From: Synechococcus sp. RSCCF101
GTDB lineage: Bacteria; Cyanobacteriota; Cyanobacteriia; PCC-6307; Cyanobiaceae
Reading direction: 5' to 3'
Length of the DNA stretch: 64,000 nucleotides
Assembly (NCBI RefSeq): GCF_008807075.1
Contig: NZ_CP035632.1
Coordinates: 2,418,001 to 2,482,000 of the forward strand
Part shown: positions 31,253 to 40,853 of the stretch, piece by piece
Layout of the letters: every line of letters starts with the position of its first letter
Position numbering within the stretch: position 1 is the stretch's first letter
Program-made: the position numbers and the translations under genes
The notes under the pieces: model-generated
What the model saw: only the letters and a program-made list of their open reading frames with translations
What the model was told of the DNA's origin: nothing
Databases searched by the model: none

Positions 31253-31400
31253 TAAGATCGTGGACTGGCTTCATTCAGCCAGTGGGCACGGTCCCGACCG
31301 TAGACAGCAGGTGACGAAGCGTCCTTCACCGGACACTCGCCGTAAGCCCTGCCGAGGTTGACGTTTGATCCGCCCTCCCGCGACCCGCGGGGGAGGCTGG
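31253..31400 (+). promoter_or_regulatory. L10-type ribosomal leader upstream of rplJ, with possible -10 element
   Basis: The 291-base gap between rplA and rplJ holds structured RNA-like sequence. A -10-like TAAGAT lies at 31253-31258. A perfect 7-bp hairpin follows (31264-31270 with 31277-31283). Then comes the block gaccgtagacagcaggtg at 31296-31313, which matches the kink-turn sequence I remember from L10 leaders that bind L10(L12)4 and repress rplJL. A GC-rich hairpin (31373-31382 with 31386-31396, two bulged G) sits further downstream and could be the expression-platform element. The leader assignment rests on the conserved block; the -10 is weak because no -35 was found. Confidence 0.55.
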
Positions 31401-31488
31401 CGAGGCGACCTCCTCCTTCCCTGACCCCTGAGGTCCGGGAAGCGTTCGGGTCGCGTCCAGCTTGTTCCCCCCTGATCGATCCACACCC

Positions 31489-32016
31489 ATGGGCCGCACG
31501 CTGGAGAGCAAGCAACAGATTGTCGAGGAGCTGAAAGGCCTCCTCGGTGAGACCGAACTGGCACTGGTCCTGGACTATCAGGGCCTGACCGTCAAGGAGA
31601 TGTCTGACCTGCGGGATCGTCTGCGGGCCAGCAACGGCGTCTGCAAGGTGACCAAGAACACCCTGATGCGCCGTGCCATCGACGGTGACAGTGCCTGGGC
31701 GAACCTCGATCCGCTTCTGAGCGGCACAAACGCCTTCGTCCTGGTCAAGGGCGATGTGGGTGCTGCTGTGAAGGCCGTTCAGGCCTTCCAGAAGGACACC
31801 AAGAAATCCGAGACCAAGGGCGGCCTGTTTGAAGGCAAGCTGCTCTCTCAGGACGAGATCAAAGCCATCGGCGACCTCCCCACCAAGGAGGTGCTCATGG
31901 CCCAGATCGCCGGTGCGATCAATGCCGTGGCCACCAAGGTGGCGGTCGGCATCAACGAAGTTCCCTCCGGTCTGGCCCGGGCGCTGCGCCAGCACGCCGA
32001 AGGCGACGCCGAATGA
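31489..32016 (+). CDS. rplJ: 50S ribosomal protein L10
   Basis: 175 residues from [16 protein letters not shown]; an upstream in-frame ATG (31462) would add nine residues that include MFPPDRSTP and are not in the family. Conserved [17 protein letters not shown] and [12 protein letters not shown] blocks are present, and the C-terminal helix binds L7/L12 dimers. Likely autoregulated through the leader upstream. Confidence 0.97.
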   Translation: MGRTLESKQQIVEELKGLLGETELALVLDYQGLTVKEMSDLRDRLRASNGVCKVTKNTLMRRAIDGDSAWANLDPLLSGTNAFVLVKGDVGAAVKAVQAFQKDTKKSETKGGLFEGKLLSQDEIKAIGDLPTKEVLMAQIAGAINAVATKVAVGINEVPSGLARALRQHAEGDAE

Positions 32017-32094
32017 CATCACCCGCGCTCACCCCCACACCGGGAAGCCGCGGTTTTTCTGTCCCACCGACTCTGTTGCTGAGTTCCATTCATC

Positions 32095-32487
32095 ATGTCC
32101 ACCAAGACCGACGAGATTCTCGAATCTCTCAAAACCCTGTCCCTGCTTGAAGCCTCCGAGCTGGTCAAGCAGATCGAGGAGGCCTTCGGGGTCTCCGCCG
32201 CTGCCTCCGCCGGTGCGGTGGTGATGGCTGCCCCCGGTGCCGGCGGCGGTGCCGCTGAACCGGAAGAGGAGAAGACCGAGTTCGACGTGATCCTGGAGGG
32301 CTTCGATGCCTCCGCCAAGATCAAGGTCCTCAAGGCGGTGCGCGAAGCCACCGGCCTGGGTCTCGGAGATGCCAAGGCCCTTGTGGAGGCTGCTCCCAAG
32401 GCCATCAAGGAGGGCATCGCCAAGGACGAGGCCGAAGCCCTCAAGAAGTCCATCGAAGAGGTGGGCGGCAAGGTCACCGTCAAGTGA
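32095..32487 (+). CDS. rplL: 50S ribosomal protein L7/L12
   Basis: 130 residues. The N-terminal dimerisation helices ([27 protein letters not shown]), an Ala/Gly hinge and the C-terminal factor-binding domain ([43 protein letters not shown]) are in order. Recruits elongation factors. Followed closely by a strong intrinsic terminator, so it closes the ribosomal unit. Confidence 0.98.
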   Translation: MSTKTDEILESLKTLSLLEASELVKQIEEAFGVSAAASAGAVVMAAPGAGGGAAEPEEEKTEFDVILEGFDASAKIKVLKAVREATGLGLGDAKALVEAAPKAIKEGIAKDEAEALKKSIEEVGGKVTVK

Positions 32488-32508
32488 CCCGTCGTTTCTC
32501 CTGATGCT

Positions 32509-32532
32509 GCGGCCCTGCGGGGCCGCTTTTTT
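32509..32532 (+). terminator. Rho-independent terminator of rplJ-rplL
   Basis: A perfect 7-bp GC stem (gcggccc pairing with gggccgc) with a tgcg loop is followed at once by six T. It lies 21 bases after the rplL stop. Confidence 0.9.
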
Positions 32533-32551
32533 CATGGCCTTCGCGGGCAAG

Positions 32552-32581
32552 AAAAAAGCCCCGCCAACGGGCAGGGCTTTG
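32552..32581 (-). terminator. intrinsic terminator for the minus-strand DUF3747 gene
   Basis: Read on the minus strand this is a 10-bp stem (aagccctgcc with ggcggggctt, one G-T wobble) with a short loop and a run of T. It faces the rplL terminator and lies about 140 bases past the DUF3747 stop. On the plus strand it also has a short T run, so it may work in both directions. Confidence 0.75.
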
Positions 32582-32718
32582 GTGAGGAACGATTGCGGGA
32601 GTCTGTCCTCGTTTCGACCCCGAAGGGCGTTCCGCACTCCTCACACGCACAGACAGTAAGAACTGCAACCAGGCTGTGCACCGTCGGCGGGGCACTGCCG
32701 CGACTGGCACGTGCCAGT

Positions 32719-33456
32719 TCAGCGGCGGTAGGGGATCACCTCGAGCGCGATCGGTCCGCTGCGCCGTGCCGCACCGGAGAGCCTCGTCGTCCGCAGGCCG
32801 GAGGTCAGCTGAACGGGGCCCGGGGCCGCGAGGCCGGTGGCGCCGCCCGGCCGGCTACCGCTCGCGCGGGAGAGAAGCACCGGCAGGGCCTCATCGTGGG
32901 CGAAGTAGAGGTGGCCCAGCGCCTTGCCCTGGTAGCTGCGGCGCTCAAGGGCCCACTCGGGCTCAAGCTCGAGCTGAACGAAGGCGTCCTTGTCGGGGGT
33001 GGCCGGGCGCGGAGCCCTGGCCACCAGGATGGTTTCGCTCTGGCTGGGGCTCATGGCCCGCAGCTCCAGCTCCCGAGGGCCGGCCACCAGCTTGAGGCGG
33101 TAGCGGCTGCCGAGGTCCTCGTCGCCCAGGCGCAGGGAGTAGGCGTTGCTGTCGAGGTAGCGGCTGCAGATGCCCTTGAAGTCGAACCGGTTCAGGCTCG
33201 GGTCCACAAGGCCGTCCGGCCGCTGGCTCCAGCAGGCGGGACGGGCTTTGAGCTGCTCCAGCACCAGCAGGGTCCACTGGCCCTGGCTGAGCGGGCGGGC
33301 CAGCACGGTGAACCGGTCCGACTGAACGGGCTGCCCATCGAACACCGCGGCCGCCCGGGCCTGATGCCGGATCGTGGCCACGGAGGCGAGGCCCAGAGCC
33401 CCGACGGCGAGGGCGGATCGCCACCGACGTCGGCCCGCCTGAATCGACAGCGCCAT
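32719..33456 (-). CDS. DUF3747-domain secreted protein
   Basis: A 245-residue protein with a signal peptide (RRRWRSALAVGALGLASVA, cleavage near ARA-A). The mature part has the cyanobacterial DUF3747 pattern: VFDGQPVQSDRFTVLARPL, QWTLLVLEQLKARPACW, VDPSLNRFDFKGICSRYLDSNAYSLRLG. Two or more cysteines suggest disulfides in the periplasm. Biochemical role unknown. Divergent from rnhA over 62 bases. Confidence 0.8.
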   Translation of the reverse strand: MALSIQAGRRRWRSALAVGALGLASVATIRHQARAAAVFDGQPVQSDRFTVLARPLSQGQWTLLVLEQLKARPACWSQRPDGLVDPSLNRFDFKGICSRYLDSNAYSLRLGDEDLGSRYRLKLVAGPRELELRAMSPSQSETILVARAPRPATPDKDAFVQLELEPEWALERRSYQGKALGHLYFAHDEALPVLLSRASGSRPGGATGLAAPGPVQLTSGLRTTRLSGAARRSGPIALEVIPYRR

Positions 33457-33518
33457 GACCGTTCCTCCGCAGCCTTATGACAGGACCCGTGTTGTAGCGG
33501 ATCGGGGCGCTCCGGCCA

Positions 33519-34283
33519 ATGGCGAAGCAGGCACAGCAGCAACCCCGGGTGGTGGCCGCCGCCAGCGACGGCGCCTGCAGCGGCAATCCCGGTCCCGGGG
33601 GTTGGGGCGCTCTGCTGCGCTTCGAGGATGGAACGGAGCGGGAGCTGGGAGGCGCCGCCGAGCGCACCACCAACAACCGGATGGAGCTGGAAGCGACCCT
33701 GCGGCTCTACGAAGCCCTGGCGGACCTGCCGCGGCACCCGGATCTGGCGATCCGGACCGACAGCAAATACGTGATCGACGGCCTCACGCGCTGGCTGCCC
33801 AACTGGAAGCGCAAGGGCTGGGTCACTGCCGCCCGCAAGCCGGTGCTCAACCGCGACCTCTGGGAGGCCCTGGATGCCGCACGCCTGGCGGATGTGCCGC
33901 TGCGCTACGTGAAGGGGCACAGCGGCGATCCCGACAACGACCGGGTCGATGCGATCGCCGTGGCCTTCTCCCAGGGCCGATCGCCGCGCCTGGCCAACGG
34001 GCCCTCCGCGCCCGCCGCCCCGGAGCCCTCCGTTCAGCCGCAGGCCGATCCCGCCCCGCCCGCGCTGGTGGCCCTGCTGGGGCGGCTCGAACTCGCCGAT
34101 CGTCTGGCCCGGGGTGGCTACAGCCTCACCACCGCGGAGCTGGCCCAGCTGGTGGAGCAGCCGATGCGGCAGCTGGAGCAGCGCAGCGGGCCATGGCGCT
34201 GGCGCGACTGGGAGGTGCACCCGCAGGACGGAAGCGGCTGGCGCCTGGAGCGCTGCGCGTCAGGATCGGACGGACGGGCTTGA
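33519..34283 (+). CDS. rnhA: ribonuclease HI with extra C-terminal domain
   Basis: Degrades RNA in RNA:DNA hybrids. The RNase H fold occupies about residues 9-150 with the catalytic acids readable: Asp in [11 protein letters not shown], Glu in NRMELEA, Asp in RTDSKYV and Asp in [10 protein letters not shown] Pro/Ala-rich linker then leads to a 65-residue domain (about 185-248: [30 protein letters not shown]...WRWRDWEV...GWRLERC) that is not part of RNase H. This extension resembles a small winged-helix-like unit I associate with cyanobacterial proteins; its role is unknown. Fourteen bases separate it from pyrD. Confidence 0.93.
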   Translation: MAKQAQQQPRVVAAASDGACSGNPGPGGWGALLRFEDGTERELGGAAERTTNNRMELEATLRLYEALADLPRHPDLAIRTDSKYVIDGLTRWLPNWKRKGWVTAARKPVLNRDLWEALDAARLADVPLRYVKGHSGDPDNDRVDAIAVAFSQGRSPRLANGPSAPAAPEPSVQPQADPAPPALVALLGRLELADRLARGGYSLTTAELAQLVEQPMRQLEQRSGPWRWRDWEVHPQDGSGWRLERCASGSDGRA

Positions 34284-34296
34284 TGCCGCCCCTGCC

Positions 34297-35490
34297 ATGA
34301 CGGATGCCTCCGACGCTCCCGCTCCCAGCGATGGCCCCCTCTCAACGCGGGCTCTCTACCGCCGCTGGGTGGGTCCCCTGCTCAGCCGCGATGTCGGTGC
34401 CGACGCCGAACAGCTCAGTCAGCTGACCCTGATGGCGCTGGCACAGGCCAGCCTGCGGCGTGACTGGCCCGTGGTGGCCGACGTGGTGAGTGGCCTGAGC
34501 GCCGAGCTGCAGCGGCGGGATCTGCGGCTGGAGCAGACCCTCTTCGGCTGCCGCTTCGCCAATCCGGTGGGCCTGGCGGCCGGATTCGACAAGAACGGCG
34601 TGGCGGCCGGCCTCTGGCATGCCTTCGGCTTCGGCTTCGCCGAACTGGGAACGGTGACCTGGCATCCCCAGCCCGGCAATCCCAGGCCGCGCCTGTTCCG
34701 GCTGGCGGCTGAACGGGCGGCCCTGAACCGGATGGGATTCAACAATGGCGGCGCCGAACGGGTGCGGCGCAATCTCCAACGGCAGCGCCTGCCGCCGCCG
34801 TCGCAGCGGCCGGCTGTGCTTGGCCTCAACTTCGGCAAGTCGCGCGTCACCGACCTCGACCGGGCTCCGGAGGATTACGCCGCCTCGCTGGAGCTGCTGT
34901 CTCCGCTGGCGGATTACGCCGTGATCAACGTCAGCTCGCCCAACACGCCAGGCCTGCGCGATCTGCAGCAGGTGGGGCAGTTGCGCCGGCTGGTGGAGCG
35001 CCTGCGGCGGTTGCCCGCCTGCCCGCCCCTGCTGGTGAAGATCGCCCCCGACCTGGAGGACGACGCCATCGACACGATCGCCCGGCTGGCCTTCGAGGAG
35101 GGCCTGGCGGGGGTGATCGCGGTGAACACGAGCCTGGACCGACTCGGCCTGGAGTCGCGCCGCCTGCCCCAGACCGGCCGCACCCTGGCCGAGGAGGCCG
35201 GCGGGCTGAGCGGTGCGCCCCTGCGCCCGCGGGCGCTGCAGGTGCTGCGGCGGCTACGGGCGGCCGCCGGTCCGGCCCTGCCCCTGATCGGTGTGGGCGG
35301 CATCGATTCGGCCGAGGCCGCCTGGGAGCGCATCACGGCCGGCGCCTCCCTGGTGCAGCTCTACACGGGCTGGATCTACGAGGGACCGGCGCTCGTGCCC
35401 GCCATCCTCGAGGGGCTGCAGCGGCAGCTGGATCGCCACGGCTTCTCCACCCTCAGGGAGGCGGTCGGCAGCGGGGTTCCCTGGGCGTGA
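34297..35490 (+). CDS. pyrD: class 2 dihydroorotate dehydrogenase (quinone)
   Basis: Fourth step of pyrimidine synthesis, membrane-associated and quinone-linked in class 2. 397 residues from [10 protein letters not shown]; an earlier in-frame start lies within rnhA and is rejected. FMN and substrate motifs: [41 protein letters not shown] (catalytic Ser), KIAPDLEDD, and GVGGIDS plus [11 protein letters not shown] near the C-terminus. Confidence 0.96.
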   Translation: MTDASDAPAPSDGPLSTRALYRRWVGPLLSRDVGADAEQLSQLTLMALAQASLRRDWPVVADVVSGLSAELQRRDLRLEQTLFGCRFANPVGLAAGFDKNGVAAGLWHAFGFGFAELGTVTWHPQPGNPRPRLFRLAAERAALNRMGFNNGGAERVRRNLQRQRLPPPSQRPAVLGLNFGKSRVTDLDRAPEDYAASLELLSPLADYAVINVSSPNTPGLRDLQQVGQLRRLVERLRRLPACPPLLVKIAPDLEDDAIDTIARLAFEEGLAGVIAVNTSLDRLGLESRRLPQTGRTLAEEAGGLSGAPLRPRALQVLRRLRAAAGPALPLIGVGGIDSAEAAWERITAGASLVQLYTGWIYEGPALVPAILEGLQRQLDRHGFSTLREAVGSGVPWA

Positions 35491-35529
35491 AACACCGGTA
35501 CCCTTGGCCGGCTTCGCGGGTGCGTTTCG

Positions 35530-36594
35530 GTGTTCTCAGGCCTCACTGCGGGGATCACCGAACGTCTGGCAGGGCTGCGGGCCTGGTTGATCCCCCAGAT
35601 CGTGTACCTGGCCATCAGTGATGAATGCCTGCTGCTGATGAGAGTGGAGCGGGGCAGCGAGGGCCCGGCCTCCCGCTTCTGGTCGCTGCCGATCCCCAAG
35701 GGTGCCTGCAAGGAGGGGGTTCCAATGCAGAAGGAGGCACTGGGAGACCTTCTCAGCGACTGGCTGCTGGATCAGAGCGTGGTGGGGGGGATCCTTTCGG
35801 TGGTCCTGGCGGAGAACAGCTGTCGCTGGCGGCTTCTGGAGTGGGGGGAGGGGGGCGTGCCGGAGGATCCCATCGATGATCTGCGGGAACGCATGGCCGA
35901 CCTGCCTCTTCCCGATCCCATCGAGACTGTGTACATCGCCGCGGAGGATGTGGAGCCGGCCTCCGCCTCAGCCGCTCCCTGCTCGTTGATGGTGTCGGCT
36001 CCCCGCGACCTCGTGACCGCCTGGGTCGAGGTGGCCAACTTCGCGGATCTGCCGCTGAGACGAGTGGAGTCTCCGCAGATGTGCCAGTGGCGTGCCGTGT
36101 TCACCGCTCTCGATGAGACGGCCGACGTGCGCCCCTCAGCCCTCCTGGCCCTGCTGGTGCCGGAAGGTCGTGATCATCGCCTCACGTTGTTCCAGCGTCG
36201 GCTGCCGGAGTTTGAGCAGGTCATCACCGGCTATGACGCCGATGCTGCCGGCGAGCGCCTCACCTTTGTGGATGACCTGGAGGAGCGGGTGCGGAGGTTT
36301 CAGCGCTATCGCCGCCTCTCTCCGGACACGACTTGGTGCCTCGTCGGCACCCTGGCCGAAGACGAGGCGCTGCAGGATGAACTCAGACAGCGCCACCCCG
36401 ACTGGAGTGTGTGGCCATGGACCCCGGAGCGGGACTGGCCGGGTCTGCTCGCGGAGGGGATGGCCGACCCTGAGGAGGACGAGGACCGTGTTGAGAGCCA
36501 TGAGGCCATTCCGGATCCGGCCTGGAAACATCCTGAGCAGGCCCCGCTGCTGCTTCGGCTGGCCGGCCTGATGGCCAAGGAGGCCCGTCCATGA
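35530..36594 (+). CDS. pilM: PilM-like type IV pilus assembly protein (divergent)
   Basis: A 354-residue cytoplasmic protein placed first in a pilM-N-O-Q run. PilM is an actin-like ATPase that binds the cytoplasmic tail of PilN. Sequence similarity is weak: the expected phosphate-binding GIDIGSSSVK-type motif is replaced by IVYLAISDECLLLMRVE, so nucleotide binding may be lost. The call depends mainly on position, size and the three following genes. GTG start; its stop overlaps pilN by four bases. Confidence 0.65.
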   Translation: MFSGLTAGITERLAGLRAWLIPQIVYLAISDECLLLMRVERGSEGPASRFWSLPIPKGACKEGVPMQKEALGDLLSDWLLDQSVVGGILSVVLAENSCRWRLLEWGEGGVPEDPIDDLRERMADLPLPDPIETVYIAAEDVEPASASAAPCSLMVSAPRDLVTAWVEVANFADLPLRRVESPQMCQWRAVFTALDETADVRPSALLALLVPEGRDHRLTLFQRRLPEFEQVITGYDADAAGERLTFVDDLEERVRRFQRYRRLSPDTTWCLVGTLAEDEALQDELRQRHPDWSVWPWTPERDWPGLLAEGMADPEEDEDRVESHEAIPDPAWKHPEQAPLLLRLAGLMAKEARP

Positions 36595-37289
36595 CCCGGC
36601 GTTCTTCAGACCTGCTCCAGGAGCCCAGACGCGAACTGGGCCTGCCTGATGCTCCCAGGGATCAAGGCAGCTTTGTCGTCAACCTGATCAAGGGGAGCGT
36701 GATTGCCGGGGTCGGTCTTCTGGCGCTGGTGATGGCGGCCGGAGGCCTTCGAGTCCGCAATGCTCTTCTCTTCTGGCAGGTTGAAGATCTGGCCCCTGTG
36801 GAGGCGCGGCTGAAGCGGGCCCGGGGCGAACTGAACCGCACGCGAGAGCAAACCGATGGCCTACGAGCCAGCAGCGAGGGGCTGGCCCGGGCTCTGGTGG
36901 AAGTGCGGTCGGGTTCCGCGCTGCTGGCCCAACTGACCCGCGTCGCGCCCAGAGGAGTTCAGTTCTTGACTGTTCAGGAGATTGATGAGGCTCTGACCTT
37001 TGAGGGCCGTGCCAACGATCCCGATGCTTTCGGCCGCATCAATGTGCTCGAGCTGGCGCTGGCCGATCTGCCTGATGTTCGGGCAGAGCAGGTCGCCATT
37101 GAGAAGGTGGAGCGCGTTCCCCTGCCCGACCCCCCAGAGGGAAGTCCGATTGTCAATGAAGTGACCTTCAGCCTGAAGGCTCCTCTCAAGCTCGATTACA
37201 TCCCTTCGATCGAAGAGTTGCGCGAGCTTGATGCAGACGGAATGGCAAGGCGACGGGCCGTGCTCAGTGAGATCGGCCTGCTGCCATGA
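36591..37289 (+). CDS. pilN: PilN-like type IV pilus inner-membrane protein
   Basis: A 232-residue bitopic protein: a cytoplasmic N-terminus that should bind PilM, one transmembrane helix (VIAGVGLLALVMAAGGL, about 34-50), a periplasmic coiled coil (about 60-110) and a small ferredoxin-like domain starting near LLAQLTRVAPRGVQFLTVQEI. Overlaps pilM and pilO by four bases at each end (ATGA), so all three are translationally coupled. Confidence 0.75.
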   Translation: MTRRSSDLLQEPRRELGLPDAPRDQGSFVVNLIKGSVIAGVGLLALVMAAGGLRVRNALLFWQVEDLAPVEARLKRARGELNRTREQTDGLRASSEGLARALVEVRSGSALLAQLTRVAPRGVQFLTVQEIDEALTFEGRANDPDAFGRINVLELALADLPDVRAEQVAIEKVERVPLPDPPEGSPIVNEVTFSLKAPLKLDYIPSIEELRELDADGMARRRAVLSEIGLLP

Positions 37290-38059
37290 CCAACCTCCAG
37301 TCACCCCCTTCCCAGCTGTCCCGGATCATCACTCCCGGCCGCTTCGGAGTGGCGGCGCCGATTGTTCTGGGTCTGCTGCTCGCCGGTGCTGTCCTCTCCC
37401 TGGAGCTGCTGCCCCAGTGGGCTGAGATGGCTCGGCGGGGCGATCGGTTGCGTGAGCTGAAGCAGATGGAGAGGGATCTGCCGAATGTGGAGCGCGAGGT
37501 CCTGCTCAGTCGTGAACAGCTCGAACAAGCGAGGGAACAACAGGGGCTGCTGCTGGATGTGATCGCTGGCAGCGGCGACATCCGCACCTTCCTGGCGCAG
37601 CTCAGCGCGGAAGCGGCCCGCACGGGCGTGACCCTGGCCTTCTTCGAGCCTCTGGCCGGCGAGGAGCCGGCCCCGGAACCGGAGCCGGGCCGCAGTGAGG
37701 CCCCTGATGACGCGCCGCCCCCTTCCCGTGAGAAGGATCCCCTCGCTCCCCAGGGCTACGAGCGACGAACCGTGCTGCTGCGGGCGTGGGCAGACGCACC
37801 GGCGCTGCTCCGATTCATGCGGGCCATGGAGCGGCTCAGCCTGCTGGTGGTGCAGAGCGATCTGATGTTGGAGGCGCTCTCCGTCGATGAGGCGAACCAG
37901 CGCATCGGTGCGGAGCTGAGCGGCATGACCGAACTCAAGCTTCTGCTGAGCTTCTACGACAGGGCTCCATCCGAGCCAGAAGGTCAGACTCAGCCCGGCG
38001 TGGCTGCTTCGGAGGAGGCCGACGCGAGTGCGGACGAGGCCGATGAGTCGGATGGGTGA
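37286..38059 (+). CDS. pilO: PilO-like type IV pilus inner-membrane protein
   Basis: A 257-residue bitopic protein: transmembrane helix (VAAPIVLGLLLAGAVLSLELL, about 24-44), a coiled coil (about 45-95), then an alpha/beta domain (IRTFLAQLSAEAARTGVTLAFFEP) interrupted by an acidic/proline-rich loop (about 125-155). Pairs with PilN in the alignment complex linking the motor to the PilQ pore. The C-terminus is a Glu/Asp/Ala-rich tail. Confidence 0.75.
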   Translation: MTNLQSPPSQLSRIITPGRFGVAAPIVLGLLLAGAVLSLELLPQWAEMARRGDRLRELKQMERDLPNVEREVLLSREQLEQAREQQGLLLDVIAGSGDIRTFLAQLSAEAARTGVTLAFFEPLAGEEPAPEPEPGRSEAPDDAPPPSREKDPLAPQGYERRTVLLRAWADAPALLRFMRAMERLSLLVVQSDLMLEALSVDEANQRIGAELSGMTELKLLLSFYDRAPSEPEGQTQPGVAASEEADASADEADESDG

Positions 38060-38136
38060 GGTGCGCCGACTGGTCCGTGCCGCCTGGCCTACCCGCCCTG
38101 CGCCCGATACCATCCGCCCAGTTTCCGGGGAGCAGG

Positions 38137-40834
38137 GTGTTGAGCTGCCGCCTGCTGCGTTCTGTTCTGGTGGGCGGGCTCCTCGTCTCCTCGGCCTCAG
38201 GAGCGCCCTTTTCCCCTCTCCTGGCTCCCGCCCAGGCCCAGAGTTCCGGTTCACTGGAGCTGAAGGTGCGCCGTCAGCCGGATGTGGTGGAGGTGGTGCT
38301 GGAAAACACCGGCCCCGCTCCCGCCCTGCAACAGACCTCCAGCAGTGACTCCTGGGAAGCCCGCATCTCCCTGGAGGCGGCCAATGCCCTGCGTCTCGGT
38401 CCCCAGCAGACGGGGCTGCCTTCGGAAGGCCTGAAATCGATCAGCCTCACCGGCTCCGGTCGCGATTACCTGCTGCGGGTGGAATCGGTCGCGGGGCGCA
38501 CCCTCAGTCCGCCGGTGCTGAGTGCCGATGGGCAGAACCTGGTGCTCAGCTTCCCGGCTTCCCCGACTGGCCTCACGCAGACCACACGCCTGAATCTGAA
38601 TCGGCCCGGGCGAGTTCCCCAGGCCAGTTATGTGCCGCCACTGCAGCCGAGGGCCGTGGCACCGCCCCTGGGCGACATGGCCGTGGGCACCATGGTGATG
38701 CGCAACCAGGGCTACGTGAGCCTGCAGGGTCCGCCGGTGACCCTGAACTTCCGAAACACCCCGGTGAAGGAGGCCATGCTCTCCCTGGCCCGTGTGGGGG
38801 GCTACGGCTTCGTGTATGTGGATGACCGGGCCGACAACCTACGGGATGAGGAGGAGCTCATCCGCGGGGCGGATGGTGTGACCCGGACTCAGACGCTGAA
38901 TGAGGATCCGCGGCCGGTGACGATGCTGTTCAACAATGAGTCGTACAGCACGGCTGTGAATGCCGTTCTGATGGCATCGCGAATTCAGGCGAAAGTACAA
39001 GGAAGCACGATTTTCGCAGGCCCCCAGGTGGTTGCGCAGGCCGGTTTCGGACCCCAGCTCTCCAAGGTGTATCGGCTCAATCAGGCCACCCCCCAGAGCG
39101 CGGCTCAGTATCTGGCCAGCCTGGGTGCTGAGATCTTTGTACCTGAGCAGATCACTCAGACCCAGAGCACCGGTGAAACCACCACAGCCGGTGGTGGTGG
39201 TGGTGGTGGTGCGGCAGGCACCACGGTGGGCAATGTCTCCACAGAGACGGCGACGCGCACCACCATCACCACCTATTCCAGCAACAAGGGTCCCTTGCTG
39301 GGGATGACGGGAACCGTTGACGATCGACTGGGAACCATCACCCTGGTCGGGACTCCCACCACTGTTCAGGCAGCAGAGGGCTATCTGAAGCAGATCGACT
39401 TGCGCGAGCGACAGGTGGCTCTGTCTGTGAAAATTCTTGATGTCAGCTTGGAGAATACGAATGATATTGACAACAGCTTCTCTTTGCGGTTTGGCAACAA
39501 CCTGATTGTGAACGATCAAGGGAGGCTTCTTGCTGCTTTCGGGCGTAATCTGCCTGCTAATGAAGGTAGTTTTGCTTCCGCCCCGCTTGAGACCGAGTCC
39601 TCGTCCACATCAAGTTTCGACGAAAGCAGCGGATCTCGTGAGTTCTCGGGCCTGAATACGGATACATCCTTCAACTCCAATGATGTGTCAGACGCGCTTA
39701 CGGCCACTTTCGAGAACGGGCGCTCCCTATCTCAGAGTCAGATTGAAGACATCAATAACAGCCTCTCGCGTGATACTGGAACCTCTCTTCAGGAGGTCAC
39801 CCGTGATATCACGATCACCCAACCGGACGGCTCAACGCTGACTGAAACGCTGACAGAGTACCGCATTGTTCCTACGGCTAACAGCTCTCAAGGTTTCTCT
39901 TCATCTCTGGCTCAGAATATTAATGAAATTCTTTCCAGTAGTACCGGCCAAAGGGTGAGTCTTGCTCGGAATAGCTCTTCTGGCAACCGAAGTGATCTTC
40001 GTGGCGATCTCTCCACTTCACGACGCAGCGCCAGTGGTTCTCGAACCGACTCCACCAGCTCTACGGGAGTCAGCAGCCGTCGCCGCAACCCAGCCCTGAA
40101 TTATCCCGATCAAGCCTTCTATGATTTCCTCCAAGCCCAGATTGTTTCGGAGAACACTAAGGTTCTTGCTAGCCCAACCATCATTCTTTCTGAATCCAAC
40201 GAGATCATTCGCGGTTCCGGTACCCGTGTCTGAGGATGGGGACCAGGGGCTGAGTGCTTTCAACATTGATGAGCCGATTGGACGTAGATTTGCCAACGAA
40301 GCTGTCGTGAGGGTTGGCGATAACGTGCCTACAAGTGTCACCGTGTCCGAGTCCGATGGTGGAGCGATCTCCTGTGAAGCTGAATACAGCACAGCAGGTC
40401 TCGTGCTTGGAGCCAGGGTTCAGAAAATTGATGATAATGGATTCGTTTCCTTTTCTCTTTCGCCTCAGATCTCGGCAACAACTGGGGAAACATTTGAGAA
40501 TGGCGCCTTCTGCCCCGAGACTGAGATCCTAAACTTCCGCCGCCTGGACACAGGCTCAGTGCGAGTGCGTGATGGGCAAACACTCATTCTGACTGGCGTT
40601 ATTTCTGAATCAGACCGCCAGGTTGTGAGCAAATGGCCTGTTCTTGGTGATATCCCGTTGGTGGGCCAGTTCTTTCGCGCGTCCACTGGCGATCGCCAGA
40701 GGAATGAATTGGTCATTATGGTGACACCACGAGTCATCAACGATGATGTCGGTGGAACCTACGGCTACGGGTACCGGCCTGCTACAGCACCCGCACGCGA
40801 ACTGATCTATAACCAGTCTCAGCGGCGCCCCTGA
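38137..40834 (+). pseudogene. pilQ: type IV pilus secretin PilQ, frameshifted within the secretin domain
   Basis: Outer-membrane pore for type IV pili. A GTG start gives a signal peptide ending LAPAQAQS. An AMIN-like N-domain (about 35-165), the STN/N1 region (TLNFRNTPVKEAMLSLARVGGYGFVYVD) and a further N-domain (YRLNQATPQSAAQYLASLG) follow. Then comes a Ser/Thr/Asn-rich insertion of roughly 190 residues and the secretin block KVLASPTIILSES. That frame stops at 40231-40233; the rest of the secretin (IDEPIGRRFANEAVVRVG, RRLDTGSVRVRDGQTLILTGVISESDR, WPVLGDIPLVGQFFR) lies in the next frame to 40834. Removing one C from the run at 40223-40225 would restore an 898-residue protein. From about 39,420 on the gene is clearly AT-richer than its surroundings. 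Confidence 0.82.
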
Positions 40835-40853
40835 ATGGGTTGAACCCGGCTGT

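Noticed and set aside
39190-39213. GGT run in pilQ as a possible slippage site
   Set aside because: It encodes a glycine linker, and the reading frame is the same on both sides.
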